A stretch of DNA of 46,118 nucleotides. Source: a virus. The DNA is taken from the IMG/VR virus record IMGVR_UViG_3300010148_000023, positions 1 to 46,118 of that record; one strand, written 5' to 3'. The position numbers were made by a program, and so were the translations under genes. Shown here in pieces: positions 1 through 8,487 of this stretch. The first letter of the stretch is position 1, and the number at the start of each line of letters is the position of its first letter. The notes below the pieces were generated by a model that saw only the letters and a program-made list of their open reading frames with translations, was not told the DNA's origin and searched no databases.

Positions 1-1209
1 AACAACATAGTACTGGTTGCTTCCTTGAGCAAGACCACTGTTGTTAGCAGCTAAGTTAGCAGAATAAGGATCGATGTATACTCTGTACTTACCTTGGATA
101 GTACCAGCAAATGTGTTGCCAGCATCATCAACATTGAGGTTAGCATTAAGTGCAGGAGTGTAGTCAAGTACACCAGCCATTGTTAGAGCAGAAGCAACGT
201 CTGCAGAACAAAGGATAGTATTACCCTTTCCGCGACGAGTTCTTTGTGCGATGCGGTTTGCATCTCTTTCAATCTGGAATAGAAGTCCTTTGAACTTCTC
301 AACTGACCATCTTCCGTTTGAGTCGATGTCTAGGTCGAAGATACCACCAGTTGCAACGTTCTCAACAGCACCTTGCTCTGCAGTCTTGTAGATAGTACGG
401 ATAACTTCTCTGTTAATTTCAGCAAGTATTTCAGTACTTAAGATGTTAGCAAGTTCTGCTTCTGCGTTTAGACCGTGGATTGCCTTAAGGTCTTGAGCAA
501 GTTCTAAACTGTACTCTGCCTTGAGGGCTCTTGACTTAGCAGTAACAGTGACCTTCTCAATTGAGAATGCCATCTGGTTGAAGTGATTACCAGCACCACT
601 TCCGAGATTCTCAGAATCTCCAGTAACCATACCTTCACCGACATTATATGCGGTAGAAGTAGCAGATCCAACTGGGTTGAGAACTGCAGGGTTAGTACCA
701 GCTTGTCCAGTAGTACCAATACCAGCAGAAGCTTCTTCAAAGCCATTAGCTAGACTGTTACCACTATTCTGACCAGAGAACTGGGTCTCTGCTTCGTTGT
801 AGAATGCTTCAACTCCATCAGCACCCATGTGCTTGTACTTGGAGCGCATTGCGAAGATAAGTCCTGTTGGACCTGTCATTGGTTGAACACCAGCAAGGTC
901 GTATGCGACCAAGTTTGGCATTGAACGTCTAATTAGTGAAATTAGAACGGGATCGAAACCAGCCTGTGGAGCAGATGCTGATGCACCAAATCCACCTGAC
1001 GCACCTGCTGCGTTTGCATGGTTTGTTGGAACGGCTTCGTTTAGATTTAAACTTCCTTCTGAGAAGGCAGCTTCATCTCTTAAAAACTTTTCTTGGTTTT
1101 CTAGAAGAACTGCGGTTACACTTCTACGATGAGGATCTGAGATTTTCTCGATACCCTCATAATCTAGTAGAGGAGCCCACTTTTCTTGCAATGATTCTGA
1201 ATGGAACAT
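1..1209 (-). CDS. gp23: Major capsid protein gp23 (3' end cut by window edge)
   Basis: This gene encodes the T4-type major capsid protein that forms the hexamers of the head. I translated it directly: 403 codons stay open from an ATG at 1209 to the window edge, so the C-terminus is missing. The N-terminus (MFHSESLQEKWAPLL, then AVLLENQEKF near residues 34-43) is typical of marine T4-like gp23. Further family features are LIRRSMPNLVAYDLAGVQPM (about 96-115), IFAMRSKY (about 119-126) and the RIAQRTRRGKGN segment. In T4 the N-terminal ~65 residues are removed by gp21; a comparable LNE tripeptide ends at E58 here (inference). It follows gp22 by 32 bases with no obvious Shine-Dalgarno sequence and no late promoter in the gap, so it is probably transcribed with gp22. 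Confidence 0.97.
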   Translation of the reverse strand, partial: MFHSESLQEKWAPLLDYEGIEKISDPHRRSVTAVLLENQEKFLRDEAAFSEGSLNLNEAVPTNHANAAGASGGFGASASAPQAGFDPVLISLIRRSMPNLVAYDLAGVQPMTGPTGLIFAMRSKYKHMGADGVEAFYNEAETQFSGQNSGNSLANGFEEASAGIGTTGQAGTNPAVLNPVGSATSTAYNVGEGMVTGDSENLGSGAGNHFNQMAFSIEKVTVTAKSRALKAEYSLELAQDLKAIHGLNAEAELANILSTEILAEINREVIRTIYKTAEQGAVENVATGGIFDLDIDSNGRWSVEKFKGLLFQIERDANRIAQRTRRGKGNTILCSADVASALTMAGVLDYTPALNANLNVDDAGNTFAGTIQGKYRVYIDPYSANLAANNSGLAQGSNQYYVV

Positions 1210-1241
1210 TACTTTTAAATGTGAGTTTGTTAATTGTTAAA

Positions 1242-2315
1242 TCAGTTTTTTGCTACTGCAGATAGTGTCTTGAGATAGTTTGCCATTGAACCAGAATGAG
1301 TTACTGGTGCAGTGTCAACTCCTTCAGAGAGACTTTCTTTCTTAGCATTTGCTGAAGATTTGCCAGATGGGAAATAAGATTCCTTAAGCATCTCCAGTTT
1401 TTCACGATATTGGTCTTCACTTTCAAACTCTACACTTTCGGAAAGTGAGGTGAGCTTTTCTTTCTGTGTGGCCGCTAGACCCTCAGAAACGTTATCAAGA
1501 ATACCATCGGCAACTGACTCAGCGAGTCTGCTGTTTAAACCAACGTTCTTCTCGATTTGCTCATTGAGCTTGGTTTCCATTTCATCAAGTTTTTCTACCA
1601 TCGTCTCTAGGACATCATATTTATCTTCAGGAATGTGTACATAATGATCTTCAAAAAGACCCTTCATTCCAGATAGGAATGATTCGGTCAATTCTGTTTT
1701 GAGTCCGTGTTCAATGGCTAGTTCATTCTCGTTAAACCATTCTTCGGACACATACTCTAGATAAGAATCAACTCTCTCTGAGAGTTCTTCTTTGGCTTCA
1801 GAAACTTCTTCTTTCAGTTTCTCAGCATACTCTGCTTCGATTGACTCTTTAACTTCCGCAATCTTAGACTTGAGTGCAGCCTCAAAAATAGTTTTTGCTT
1901 TTTCTTTAAACTCTTCAGATAGTTCTTCACCACCTAAGAGAGCATTGACATCTTCTTCGACATCAACTTCTGCAGTTACCTCTTCCTCTTCTACCACTGC
2001 TTCAGTAGTAATTTCTTCCTCCTCAATAGTTTCCTCTTGAGAAAGTTCTTCTTCTTCTTTCATTCCTTTCATGGGGTCTGCAGCTTTTGCACCTTTGTTG
2101 ACTACATCATGAACCTGTTTAAGGGTTTTGCCAGGTGTTTTCAACTTAGCAGAATCATCAGTAGGACTATAGTTCTCAGGTGTAGGTCCACCTAAATCTT
2201 CTACATTTGGTGGTGTACCACCTGTAGTTAATTTGGGCATAGGATCGCCAGATTTGGCGTTTGCGTTCACAGCAGTTTTGGATTGCTCCATTTCTTGTAA
2301 ATCTCCACGAGACAT
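1242..2315 (-). CDS. gp22: Prohead core scaffolding protein gp22
   Basis: This is the main scaffold of the prohead core; in T4 it is degraded by the gp21 protease during maturation. The 357-residue product is very acidic, with a Glu/Val-rich run around residues 85-130. Long heptad-like helical stretches (about 140-310) are consistent with coiled coils. It sits between gp21 and gp23, the canonical position. A purine-rich GGAGAGGA sequence lies 8 bases before the ATG and supports the start. A CTAAATA late promoter sits in the gap between gp21 and this gene. The first ~80 residues are Pro/Gly/Lys-rich and may be disordered. T4 gp22 is shorter (about 270 residues), so this version is expanded at the N-terminus. 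Confidence 0.9.
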   Translation of the reverse strand: MSRGDLQEMEQSKTAVNANAKSGDPMPKLTTGGTPPNVEDLGGPTPENYSPTDDSAKLKTPGKTLKQVHDVVNKGAKAADPMKGMKEEEELSQEETIEEEEITTEAVVEEEEVTAEVDVEEDVNALLGGEELSEEFKEKAKTIFEAALKSKIAEVKESIEAEYAEKLKEEVSEAKEELSERVDSYLEYVSEEWFNENELAIEHGLKTELTESFLSGMKGLFEDHYVHIPEDKYDVLETMVEKLDEMETKLNEQIEKNVGLNSRLAESVADGILDNVSEGLAATQKEKLTSLSESVEFESEDQYREKLEMLKESYFPSGKSSANAKKESLSEGVDTAPVTHSGSMANYLKTLSAVAKN

Positions 2316-2358
2316 TTTGGTATCCTCTCCGATTCTATCTGTATTAAAGATCTGTATT

Positions 2359-2365
2359 TATTTAG
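2359..2365 (-). promoter_or_regulatory. Late promoter CTAAATA for gp22-gp23
   Basis: Reading the minus strand, CTAAATAAATAC lies 44 bases upstream of the gp22 ATG, in the gap after gp21. It matches the short -10-like late promoter used by T4-like phages (TATAAATA in T4, CTAAATA in cyanophages). No -35 element is visible, as expected for this class. Confidence 0.65.
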
Positions 2366-2370
2366 AAAAG

Positions 2371-3021
2371 TTATAAGTTTGATAAGAAGTTGTTGAATAG
2401 ATCGAGTTTATTCTCGTCTAATTTCTTCTGATCAACTAACGTATTGATTGTTTTATATGTTTTAGAAGCATACTTCTCACGAAGAATACCACCATCCCAA
2501 ACCCAATCTTTTCCTTCCATAATTCCTGAAACAAATGCATCAGGTGCAGAAGGATCGGCAACGATATCAGCAGCAGTTGCTAACATGAAATCTTCACCAA
2601 CTATATTAACACCCTCTCTTGTCATCTTCAAAGAACCAACTCCTCTTGAAGATACACCTAGTTTTACACCTTCACCTAAAAGAGAAGATGCTATTTTTCC
2701 CATAGGGGTGTTTAAAATCTTTGCTTTTCCAACAAAGTTGGAACCATTCTCTGTAAGAGAAACTATTTTATGAGAAACACGATCCAAATTTACTGTTGGA
2801 CCTTCAGGGTGACCTAGTTCACCTAATGCTCTACCAGACTGAACATGGTTTTCTGAATAACGAGAAACTTCTTTGCGAAGTGTCTCCATTGGATACATTC
2901 TACCATTACGGTTTTTGATATCTCCTTGAAGAAAAACTCCTTCAATGTACATAGATTTTTTACCGTTGCGATTTTCAACGATAAATTCTACATTTTCGAT
3001 TTCTTCTCTAATGAGTTTCAT
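2371..3021 (-). CDS. gp21: Prohead core protease gp21
   Basis: This serine protease sits inside the prohead, cleaves scaffold and capsid proteins and is then self-destroyed. The 216-residue product matches the usual size (T4 gp21 is 212). Likely catalytic residues are His71 in GELGHPEGP, Ser124 or Ser125 in LGVSSRGVGS, and Asp156 in ADIVADPSAP, in the order known for herpesvirus/T4-type prohead proteases. The ATG overlaps the stop of the upstream 185-residue gene by one base (TAATG), so translation is probably coupled. It stands directly before gp22 and gp23, the standard late head order. Confidence 0.95.
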   Translation of the reverse strand: MKLIREEIENVEFIVENRNGKKSMYIEGVFLQGDIKNRNGRMYPMETLRKEVSRYSENHVQSGRALGELGHPEGPTVNLDRVSHKIVSLTENGSNFVGKAKILNTPMGKIASSLLGEGVKLGVSSRGVGSLKMTREGVNIVGEDFMLATAADIVADPSAPDAFVSGIMEGKDWVWDGGILREKYASKTYKTINTLVDQKKLDENKLDLFNNFLSNL

Positions 3022-3578
3022 TAACCTTGCCCAGTGATTTGAACTTGTTGGATATAAACAGCTCCTGTACCAGAGTCTGTTCTTGCAGCAACTTTGAAAG
3101 AAGCTCTCAATGTTGCAGTCGCATCATCTAAGGTAATACTTCCACTAACAGCAGAACTATCATTTTCAACAACTACTTTAGTTGGAATATAGTTGTATAA
3201 CGTGCCATCTCCAGTTACACTTTTAACTCTTTTGTGAGAAAAATTAAAGTTAGAATCTACGTTGTTGGTAAAACTAACATAATCACCTGCTACAAAAGGT
3301 GATGTAGTACCTTCTGGAAAAGTTAATGTTGTGGTGGAACCTTTCTCATAGGCAACAATCGAAGCAGAAGAGTTACTAAAAGCTAATGTTGCTGCACTAT
3401 CTTTTGGGATAGCATAGTTAGCTGTTGTTGCAGTTGGTTCAGTACCAATAGCAACAAAAGTATTTGCCCCTGTAGCAACTATTCTCAATGCAGTTGATTT
3501 ACCTGCAATAGCTGTTGATTTTGCTGATGATGCTGATGTTGCAAAAGTAACACCATTTTCAACTGGTCTATGAGTCAT
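3021..3578 (-). CDS. Unassigned virion-type protein in the gp68 slot
   Basis: I do not recognise a T4 homologue. The 185-residue product is rich in Ser, Thr, Ala and Val. It shows alternating beta-strand patterns, with a motif VSFTNNVDSNFNFSHKRVKS near the middle and a C-terminus VYIQQVQITGQG. It looks like a small beta-sandwich structural protein rather than a helical core protein. It occupies the place that gp68 holds in T4 (between gp67 and gp21) but lacks the helical, charged character of gp68. It has its own late promoter-like AATAAATA 20 bases upstream and ends with a TAATG overlap into gp21. A virion or prohead role is inferred from context only. Confidence 0.8.
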   Translation of the reverse strand: MTHRPVENGVTFATSASSAKSTAIAGKSTALRIVATGANTFVAIGTEPTATTANYAIPKDSAATLAFSNSSASIVAYEKGSTTTLTFPEGTTSPFVAGDYVSFTNNVDSNFNFSHKRVKSVTGDGTLYNYIPTKVVVENDSSAVSGSITLDDATATLRASFKVAARTDSGTGAVYIQQVQITGQG

Positions 3579-3597
3579 TATTCTTGGCAGTTCATTT

Positions 3598-3605
3598 TAT
3601 TTATT
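3598..3605 (-). promoter_or_regulatory. Late promoter AATAAATA before the 185-residue gene
   Basis: On the minus strand the sequence TAATAAATAAATAAAATG begins at the gp67 stop codon. It contains two overlapping AATAAATA elements (3598-3605 and 3602-3609), with the first ending 20 bases before the downstream ATG. It fits the T4-like late promoter, although a simple AT-rich spacer is also possible. Confidence 0.5.
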
Positions 3606-3607
3606 TA

Positions 3608-3847
3608 TTAAACTTCTTCATCCTCAGTTTCAACCTCATCGGTATCAACCTCATCCACAATTTCATCATCATCATCAACTTCCACCTCATCTTCCTCTGG
3701 TGTTTGATCACCAAAAAGTGAATTAGCTACGTTGTCTTTAAAATCATCAACCTTCTGTGCAGATTTATTATATAATAATTCTTTTATCTTATCACTAATT
3801 TGAGAAGGGCTTTGATCATCCACCATCATATCCATTAATTCATCCAT
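3608..3847 (-). CDS. gp67: Prohead core protein gp67
   Basis: This is a small core protein needed for correct head length in T4. The 79-residue product is strongly acidic: the last ~30 residues are almost all Glu, Asp and Val (for example EVDDDDEIVDEVD). The first 45 residues are a predicted helix starting MDELMDMMVDD. Size, charge and position directly after gp20 match gp67 (80 residues in T4). An exact T4-type late promoter lies 30 bases upstream. Low-complexity acidic proteins align poorly, so the call rests partly on gene order. Confidence 0.8.
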   Translation of the reverse strand: MDELMDMMVDDQSPSQISDKIKELLYNKSAQKVDDFKDNVANSLFGDQTPEEDEVEVDDDDEIVDEVDTDEVETEDEEV

Positions 3848-3876
3848 TGTTAAAATAAAAAAAGTTTAACCGTTAG

Positions 3877-3884
3877 TATTTATA
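3877..3884 (-). promoter_or_regulatory. Late promoter TATAAATA for gp67
   Basis: The minus strand reads GTGTATAAATACTAAC, containing the exact T4 late consensus TATAAATA, 30 bases before the gp67 ATG and in the gap after gp20. Confidence 0.75.
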
Positions 3885-3902
3885 CACATTTAGTGTAAGG
3901 GG

Positions 3903-5564
3903 TTATATTTCCCCACCTTCTGGTGGTTCCACTGAAGTTTCATCAATTTCTGGTTCCATAACTGGAGCACCTAAATCTCCACCACCAACTCCAGCAATTG
4001 GTTGTCCTGTTGCTGGATCAATCTGCATTTCTGCTGGATCTGGTATTGTGCCATCCTTAATTTCTTTCTCAATCAACTTGTCTTGTTCTATTATTTCCTC
4101 ATCAGTTTGACGTAAAACTTTACGTCTAAGATAATCTTGTGAGAAATATTTTCCAACATATGGTTCTGCTGCCTGAACCATAGTCAATCTTTCATTTAGT
4201 AATTCAGAATCTTTAAGTTCTGCAAAATGATTGTCATATAGGAAATCGTATTGTATATGCTCACTCATTGATTCCCAGTCTTCTGGGGTAACAATATTCT
4301 TCAATAATAGTTGAGTTCTTAGCATATCATTGAACAAATTAGAGAATCTCTTTCTCAAACGTCCAACAAACTTACTAAATTTAACTTCATCTCTTAAGAT
4401 TTCAGAAGATCTACCAAGGTTAAATCCACCATCTCCACCAGGTGCTCTTGAAATAGGAACATTTAGTGATCTGTAAAGTTTATCTTGGAAGTATTTGATA
4501 TCAGTAATTTCACCAAGGTTTTGTCCACCTGGTAAAGTAGTAATTTCTGTTCCTCTACCACCTTCTCTTCTAGGTAACCAAAAATCTTCAAGCATACTCA
4601 TATATTTTTTATCATCTCTTATCTCACCAGTTGATGCATCATAAACTAACTTGTTACGATACCTATTCATGACATCACGCAGATACTGTTCTGCTTTTAC
4701 CTTGGGTAGGTTACCAACATCGATGTAGAATATTCTTCTTTCAGGTGCTCTTGATAATCTGTAAATAACAAGACTATCCTCAATCATCCTTAGTTGGTTG
4801 ACTGATTTTATTGCTTTGTGAAGATATGATAGAGTTGATCCTTTATTTCTATCTACTAATCCTGAAGTGCAATAAGAAACAGAATCTCTTGTCATTCTAA
4901 TTCCCTTTTGTCCACCAGTCATTGCTGATGGATTTCCTACAGGATAAGTTGCTTTAGGATTATATTCAAAAAATTCTTCTATTTCGGGAAATTCATATTG
5001 ACTAGGATCTGCTTGACCTACGTTTGCTAATCTATATTTGTCCTCTTCCTTTTTCTTTTTCTGTCTTATAAACCTCATCTTCATTGAGTCGATGTATCTC
5101 AACTCTTGAATTCCTTCATGAGGATTCTTAGTGTCGATTATTTTATGATAATAAATTCTTCCATCTATATACCAGTTTCTATATATTTCGTGTGCTTTAC
5201 TATCAAAATCTAAAAGATCAATTATATTTTTAAACTCTTCTCTTATCTTAGTTTTTATACCATCACTAGCATTTAAATTAGATAATTCTATTTCTACTGG
5301 AGCATCATTTGTATCAGAAACTATTGCTTCATTTACAATATCTTCAATGGCACTATCCACTTCTGGATGCAATGCCATTTCACGATATCTTTTTATTAGG
5401 TCAAATTCTGTTCTGTATACACCTTCTAGGTCTACATAAGAACCAAAAAATCCACTAGTCAAATAATGGTCTACCGAATCCTCATTATTAGGAGGAACGG
5501 GTGAGACCGCATTTGGAGATAGTGGATCTTTCTCCTCAATGGAGAAGCCAAATAACCTTGCCAT
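3903..5564 (-). CDS. gp20: Portal vertex protein gp20
   Basis: This protein forms the dodecameric portal through which gp17 pumps DNA; it also nucleates the prohead. The length of 553 residues is close to T4 gp20 (524). Recognisable family segments are YREMALHPEVDSAIEDIVNE (about 61-80), the conserved RLSRAPERRIFYIDVGNLP near residue 270, and the MNRYRNKLVYD and LPGGQNLGEI segments. The C-terminus is acidic and Pro/Gly-rich and probably flexible. gp19 lies upstream and gp67 downstream, as in T4. A GATAAATA late promoter overlaps the gp19 stop codon. No strong Shine-Dalgarno sequence precedes the ATG. Confidence 0.97.
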   Translation of the reverse strand: MARLFGFSIEEKDPLSPNAVSPVPPNNEDSVDHYLTSGFFGSYVDLEGVYRTEFDLIKRYREMALHPEVDSAIEDIVNEAIVSDTNDAPVEIELSNLNASDGIKTKIREEFKNIIDLLDFDSKAHEIYRNWYIDGRIYYHKIIDTKNPHEGIQELRYIDSMKMRFIRQKKKKEEDKYRLANVGQADPSQYEFPEIEEFFEYNPKATYPVGNPSAMTGGQKGIRMTRDSVSYCTSGLVDRNKGSTLSYLHKAIKSVNQLRMIEDSLVIYRLSRAPERRIFYIDVGNLPKVKAEQYLRDVMNRYRNKLVYDASTGEIRDDKKYMSMLEDFWLPRREGGRGTEITTLPGGQNLGEITDIKYFQDKLYRSLNVPISRAPGGDGGFNLGRSSEILRDEVKFSKFVGRLRKRFSNLFNDMLRTQLLLKNIVTPEDWESMSEHIQYDFLYDNHFAELKDSELLNERLTMVQAAEPYVGKYFSQDYLRRKVLRQTDEEIIEQDKLIEKEIKDGTIPDPAEMQIDPATGQPIAGVGGGDLGAPVMEPEIDETSVEPPEGGEI

Positions 5565-5590
5565 TATTAAAATTTAACTCTTAGTATACC

Positions 5591-5598
5591 TATTTATC
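5591..5598 (-). promoter_or_regulatory. Late promoter GATAAATA for gp20
   Basis: The minus strand reads TTGATAAATAGG, overlapping the gp19 stop codon and placed 27 bases before the gp20 ATG. It differs from TATAAATA only at the first base. Confidence 0.6.
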
Positions 5599-6213
5599 AA
5601 GCTCCAGAACCTGCTGCTTCAGGATAGTAGTATTGAACTTGGAATTCAACTGTGAATTCTTCCAATACGTCTGTATTTTCATATGATAAATCAATAGAAG
5701 ATACTGCGATTGGGAAGATATCTACAAATCTATACTGTGCCAATATACTAGCTGGGTCTGCTGCTGATCCTACTGATTGAGCTCCTGCTGCTGTTCTTCC
5801 TAATTGGAAAACAGTTGCTTGTCCCATATAATCACTTGGATTAGTTAGACCAGATCCATCACCATACTGAGCAATGTTTTGAGCCCATGCTTCAAAGTTC
5901 CTTCTGTGTCCAAAATTTTCATCATTTATAACAGTGACAGTCCATGTTTCAAATGTTCTGTCTCCAGCAACTTTTAAAATACGTCCTCTAAATGGAACAT
6001 CTATAGATGCTACATTTGACGCAGGTAAATTTGCTGCTTTACACATAAATCTAAAATTATCCGCATCAAATTCTGACGGACCACCATCACCTTGAATGCC
6101 AAGATTTACTCCAGCTGGGAAGTTTACCTGCACCTCAAACAGATTCGGCCTTGCACCACCACCAGTAAGTTTAGACTTAACTGGGATATGGTTCTTGTTG
6201 GGATTTCAGCCAT
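5597..6213 (-). CDS. gp19: Tail tube protein gp19, with apparent 1-base frameshift near the N-terminus
   Basis: This is the inner tail tube subunit. The continuous part downstream of the shift is clear gp19: QVNFPAGVNLG, DVPFRGRILKVAGDRTFE, NDENFGHRRNFEAWAQN, ending FQVQYYYPEAAGSGA. That frame has no ATG at its start and is blocked by a TGA further up. The good start is an ATG at 6213 with an AGGAGGA ribosome site 10 bases upstream, and it reads MAEIPTR before running out of frame. Adding one A near 6192-6193 (AGAAC to AGAAAC) joins it to NHIPVKSKLTGGGARPNLFE, giving about 205 residues. So one base seems to be missing, through sequencing or assembly error, real mutation or recoding. A GTG start at 6133 would lose the conserved SKLTGGGARPNLFE segment. 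Confidence 0.9.
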
Positions 6214-6235
6214 TTTTTTAAATTCCTCCTTTGGT

Positions 6236-6242
6236 TATTTAG
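6236..6242 (-). promoter_or_regulatory. Late promoter CTAAATA for gp19
   Basis: The minus strand reads ATATCTAAATAACC, then the AGGAGGA ribosome site and the ATG at 6213; the promoter is 23 bases upstream of that ATG. Its position supports 6213, not the internal GTG, as the true gp19 start. Confidence 0.7.
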
Positions 6243-6253
6243 ATATGATTAAG

Positions 6254-8410
6254 TTAAACTCGACCAGCAACTTCCTCGAAGCTTACCCCAGTTCTGGTAG
6301 CAACGAAGGTTAGTGTTACATAGTTAATCGACTTGGCAGGTTTCAAGAAGATGTCTGCTCTAAATTCATTATTATCAATCACATCAGGAGTGTTATTTGT
6401 TTCATCACAAATTACGAGGAATCCGAAAAGTCCACGTTTTGCTTCAATGTCTCTCAAGAATGGTTCGACAATATTAATAAAGTTTGCTCTTGTAACTTGA
6501 TCGTTAAGTTCAAAGAGTTGTGCTTGAGCAGACTTCTCTAAAGCTTGCTCAATAGTGAGGAACAATCTGCGAACGTTGATTCGATCAAATGCTGATGCAA
6601 ATCCCAGTGCAGTTTTATCACCAAACAATAGAACTCCAATGCCTGGTTGGTTGACTATAGAGTTAATTCTTAGTGGATAAAGTTGATCCCTCTGTGCTTT
6701 TGATGGATTGTATGCAAGTTTGACTGCATTGTTTAGTGTTCCTCTTTGCTGTCCAGCAGGAGAGAACCAAGGGAATGATTCAACACTAGTACGAACCATC
6801 AAACCAGCAATGTCAGCATTAGTTGGTATGAAACGGAATGTATTGTTAAATCTATCAAAGGTGTACTTGTAACCAGAATCAAACACACCATATGAGGTAG
6901 ATTTGAGTGATGAGAAGAACTCAATGATATTATCAGTCTGAGTATCAGTGTTAGTTAAACCAACAACTCCCCCTCGATGTGGAGAAATTACTGCCATACA
7001 GTCTTTTCTCGAATCGGCAATTGCCAACAGTGTGTTTGCTTTTGCTTGAGATGAGTTTACGTTGTCTAAACTAGGACCATTTATTAAGTAATCAACTGCA
7101 ACTTCATCTTTATTACTAAAGAGTTTGTATGACGTTATTAAATTACCTAATGTAGCAGCCATTCCACCAGTGGCAGAATAGTCAACTCCGTTTGTAAGTG
7201 TATATGTATTATTTCCTATGACATTGAACGTTATTCCTTGTGCTTTACCATTCCATAAACCATCAGATGTGGTTATTGGTGTAAATCCACTACTAAATCC
7301 AGAAGCAGCTACAAATCCATCTGATCCATCTGATGGATTATCTCCAGCAAATACATATTGAGATAAATTTGCAAGTGAATCTTTCCAGAATGCTTTATCT
7401 GGTGGATTGATTGCAGAAATTGCGTCGGTTGCTTTAGATAAATTTGTAAATTTCTCTAAAATTGCTCCTTGAATTCCAGTAACTTCTCCTGTGTCATCAA
7501 CGACAACAACATGCAAACCATCATTCTTCGATTGCCTATCTTGAGCAAACGATGAAGTAGTTGGTTTTGGTGCGATTGACTTCCAGAATAAAGTAGAATT
7601 GGTCAAACCTAAAGTTTGCTGATCGTACCAGTCATTTACAGACCAAGATGCAGCATTTAGTGTTGTGTTCGCAACTACTGCTCCAGATGAATTTATGAAC
7701 TTAATAGCATTACCTGGTCTGAAAGAAGATGATTGATCTCTTTCTGCGTAAGTAATGGCAGTAGATACACCAGCAGTTGTTACTCTCTCAGTAATTTTAA
7801 CATCAACTGTTGTAGCACCCAGTCCAGTAACGATACCTTTTAGATATCCATTGAAACTTTCAGTGGTTCCTTCACCAACAATTGTTTGGTTTGTTAATGG
7901 GAATGTTACACCGTGTCCAACTGCAACACCAGATGTACTTCCTATTGCCAATACTTGATCTGCTTGATCGTCAATCAAACAAACTTTAAGTGTATTTGCC
8001 CAAGAACCAGGATTCTTAGCAGCAATACCAAATGTTTGTCCAACACCAGCATAGTTTTGCTCGTAATCGTCAAAGTTTTTAATCTTTAAAGATGTGTCTA
8101 CTCCACCATCTCTTCTTGCATTTGCATTATTGAGTGTTGATCCATCAGATCTAACTACCTTTAGAACACCACCATATGATAGAAAAGATGCTGCACTCAT
8201 CCAATACTCATATTGAGCATCAGTAGAAAGTGGTTTTCCAAATACATTTATTAAATCATTTTCTGTAACAATATCAGTTGCCTCATCTACTGGACCAATT
8301 TGAAATGGACCTGCAATTGCACCGATGTTATCTAGCACATTATCAGCTCTTCCTACAGTTAAATCAACCTCCCTGACTAACACACCAGGAGACAATTGTG
8401 GAGTCGCCAT
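6254..8410 (-). CDS. gp18: Contractile tail sheath protein gp18
   Basis: This is the contractile sheath subunit that surrounds the gp19 tube. The 718-residue product (T4 gp18 is 659) starts MATPQLSPGVLVREVDL, the N-terminal arm typical of myovirus sheaths. The C-terminal sheath core is recognisable: DGYLINPG-type region replaced by AYNPSKAQRDQLYPLRINSI, GIGVLLFGDKTALG, then INVRRLFLTIEQALEKSAQ, and the end FVATRTGVSFEEVAGRV. The middle (about residues 130-330) is Gly/Thr/Ser-rich and probably an outer-surface domain, which accounts for the extra length. It has its own late promoter and precedes gp19. Confidence 0.97.
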   Translation of the reverse strand: MATPQLSPGVLVREVDLTVGRADNVLDNIGAIAGPFQIGPVDEATDIVTENDLINVFGKPLSTDAQYEYWMSAASFLSYGGVLKVVRSDGSTLNNANARRDGGVDTSLKIKNFDDYEQNYAGVGQTFGIAAKNPGSWANTLKVCLIDDQADQVLAIGSTSGVAVGHGVTFPLTNQTIVGEGTTESFNGYLKGIVTGLGATTVDVKITERVTTAGVSTAITYAERDQSSSFRPGNAIKFINSSGAVVANTTLNAASWSVNDWYDQQTLGLTNSTLFWKSIAPKPTTSSFAQDRQSKNDGLHVVVVDDTGEVTGIQGAILEKFTNLSKATDAISAINPPDKAFWKDSLANLSQYVFAGDNPSDGSDGFVAASGFSSGFTPITTSDGLWNGKAQGITFNVIGNNTYTLTNGVDYSATGGMAATLGNLITSYKLFSNKDEVAVDYLINGPSLDNVNSSQAKANTLLAIADSRKDCMAVISPHRGGVVGLTNTDTQTDNIIEFFSSLKSTSYGVFDSGYKYTFDRFNNTFRFIPTNADIAGLMVRTSVESFPWFSPAGQQRGTLNNAVKLAYNPSKAQRDQLYPLRINSIVNQPGIGVLLFGDKTALGFASAFDRINVRRLFLTIEQALEKSAQAQLFELNDQVTRANFINIVEPFLRDIEAKRGLFGFLVICDETNNTPDVIDNNEFRADIFLKPAKSINYVTLTFVATRTGVSFEEVAGRV

Positions 8411-8441
8411 GTTTTTCCCCGAATCTCAGTTTACCTGAAAA

Positions 8442-8449
8442 TATTTATT
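8442..8449 (-). promoter_or_regulatory. Late promoter AATAAATA for gp18
   Basis: The minus strand reads AACAATAAATATTTTC, 32 bases before the gp18 ATG and in the 77-base gap after the small zinc-ribbon gene. Confidence 0.6.
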
Positions 8450-8487
8450 GTTTATAACATTTTCATTGGGGAAACAATGCGTGAACA

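Noticed and set aside
504-746. Leu-rich minus-strand frame inside gp23
   Set aside because: It is out of frame with the clear gp23 coding sequence and has no support.
1450-2040. Two Ser-rich plus-strand frames opposite gp22
   Set aside because: They are antisense shadows of the Glu-rich gp22 codons (GAA/GAG read as TTC/CTC), with no start signals.
5597-6133. gp19 starting at the internal GTG (178 residues)
   Set aside because: It would drop the conserved SKLTGGGARPNLFE segment and ignore the promoter and AGGAGGA site at 6213; the frameshift explanation fits better.
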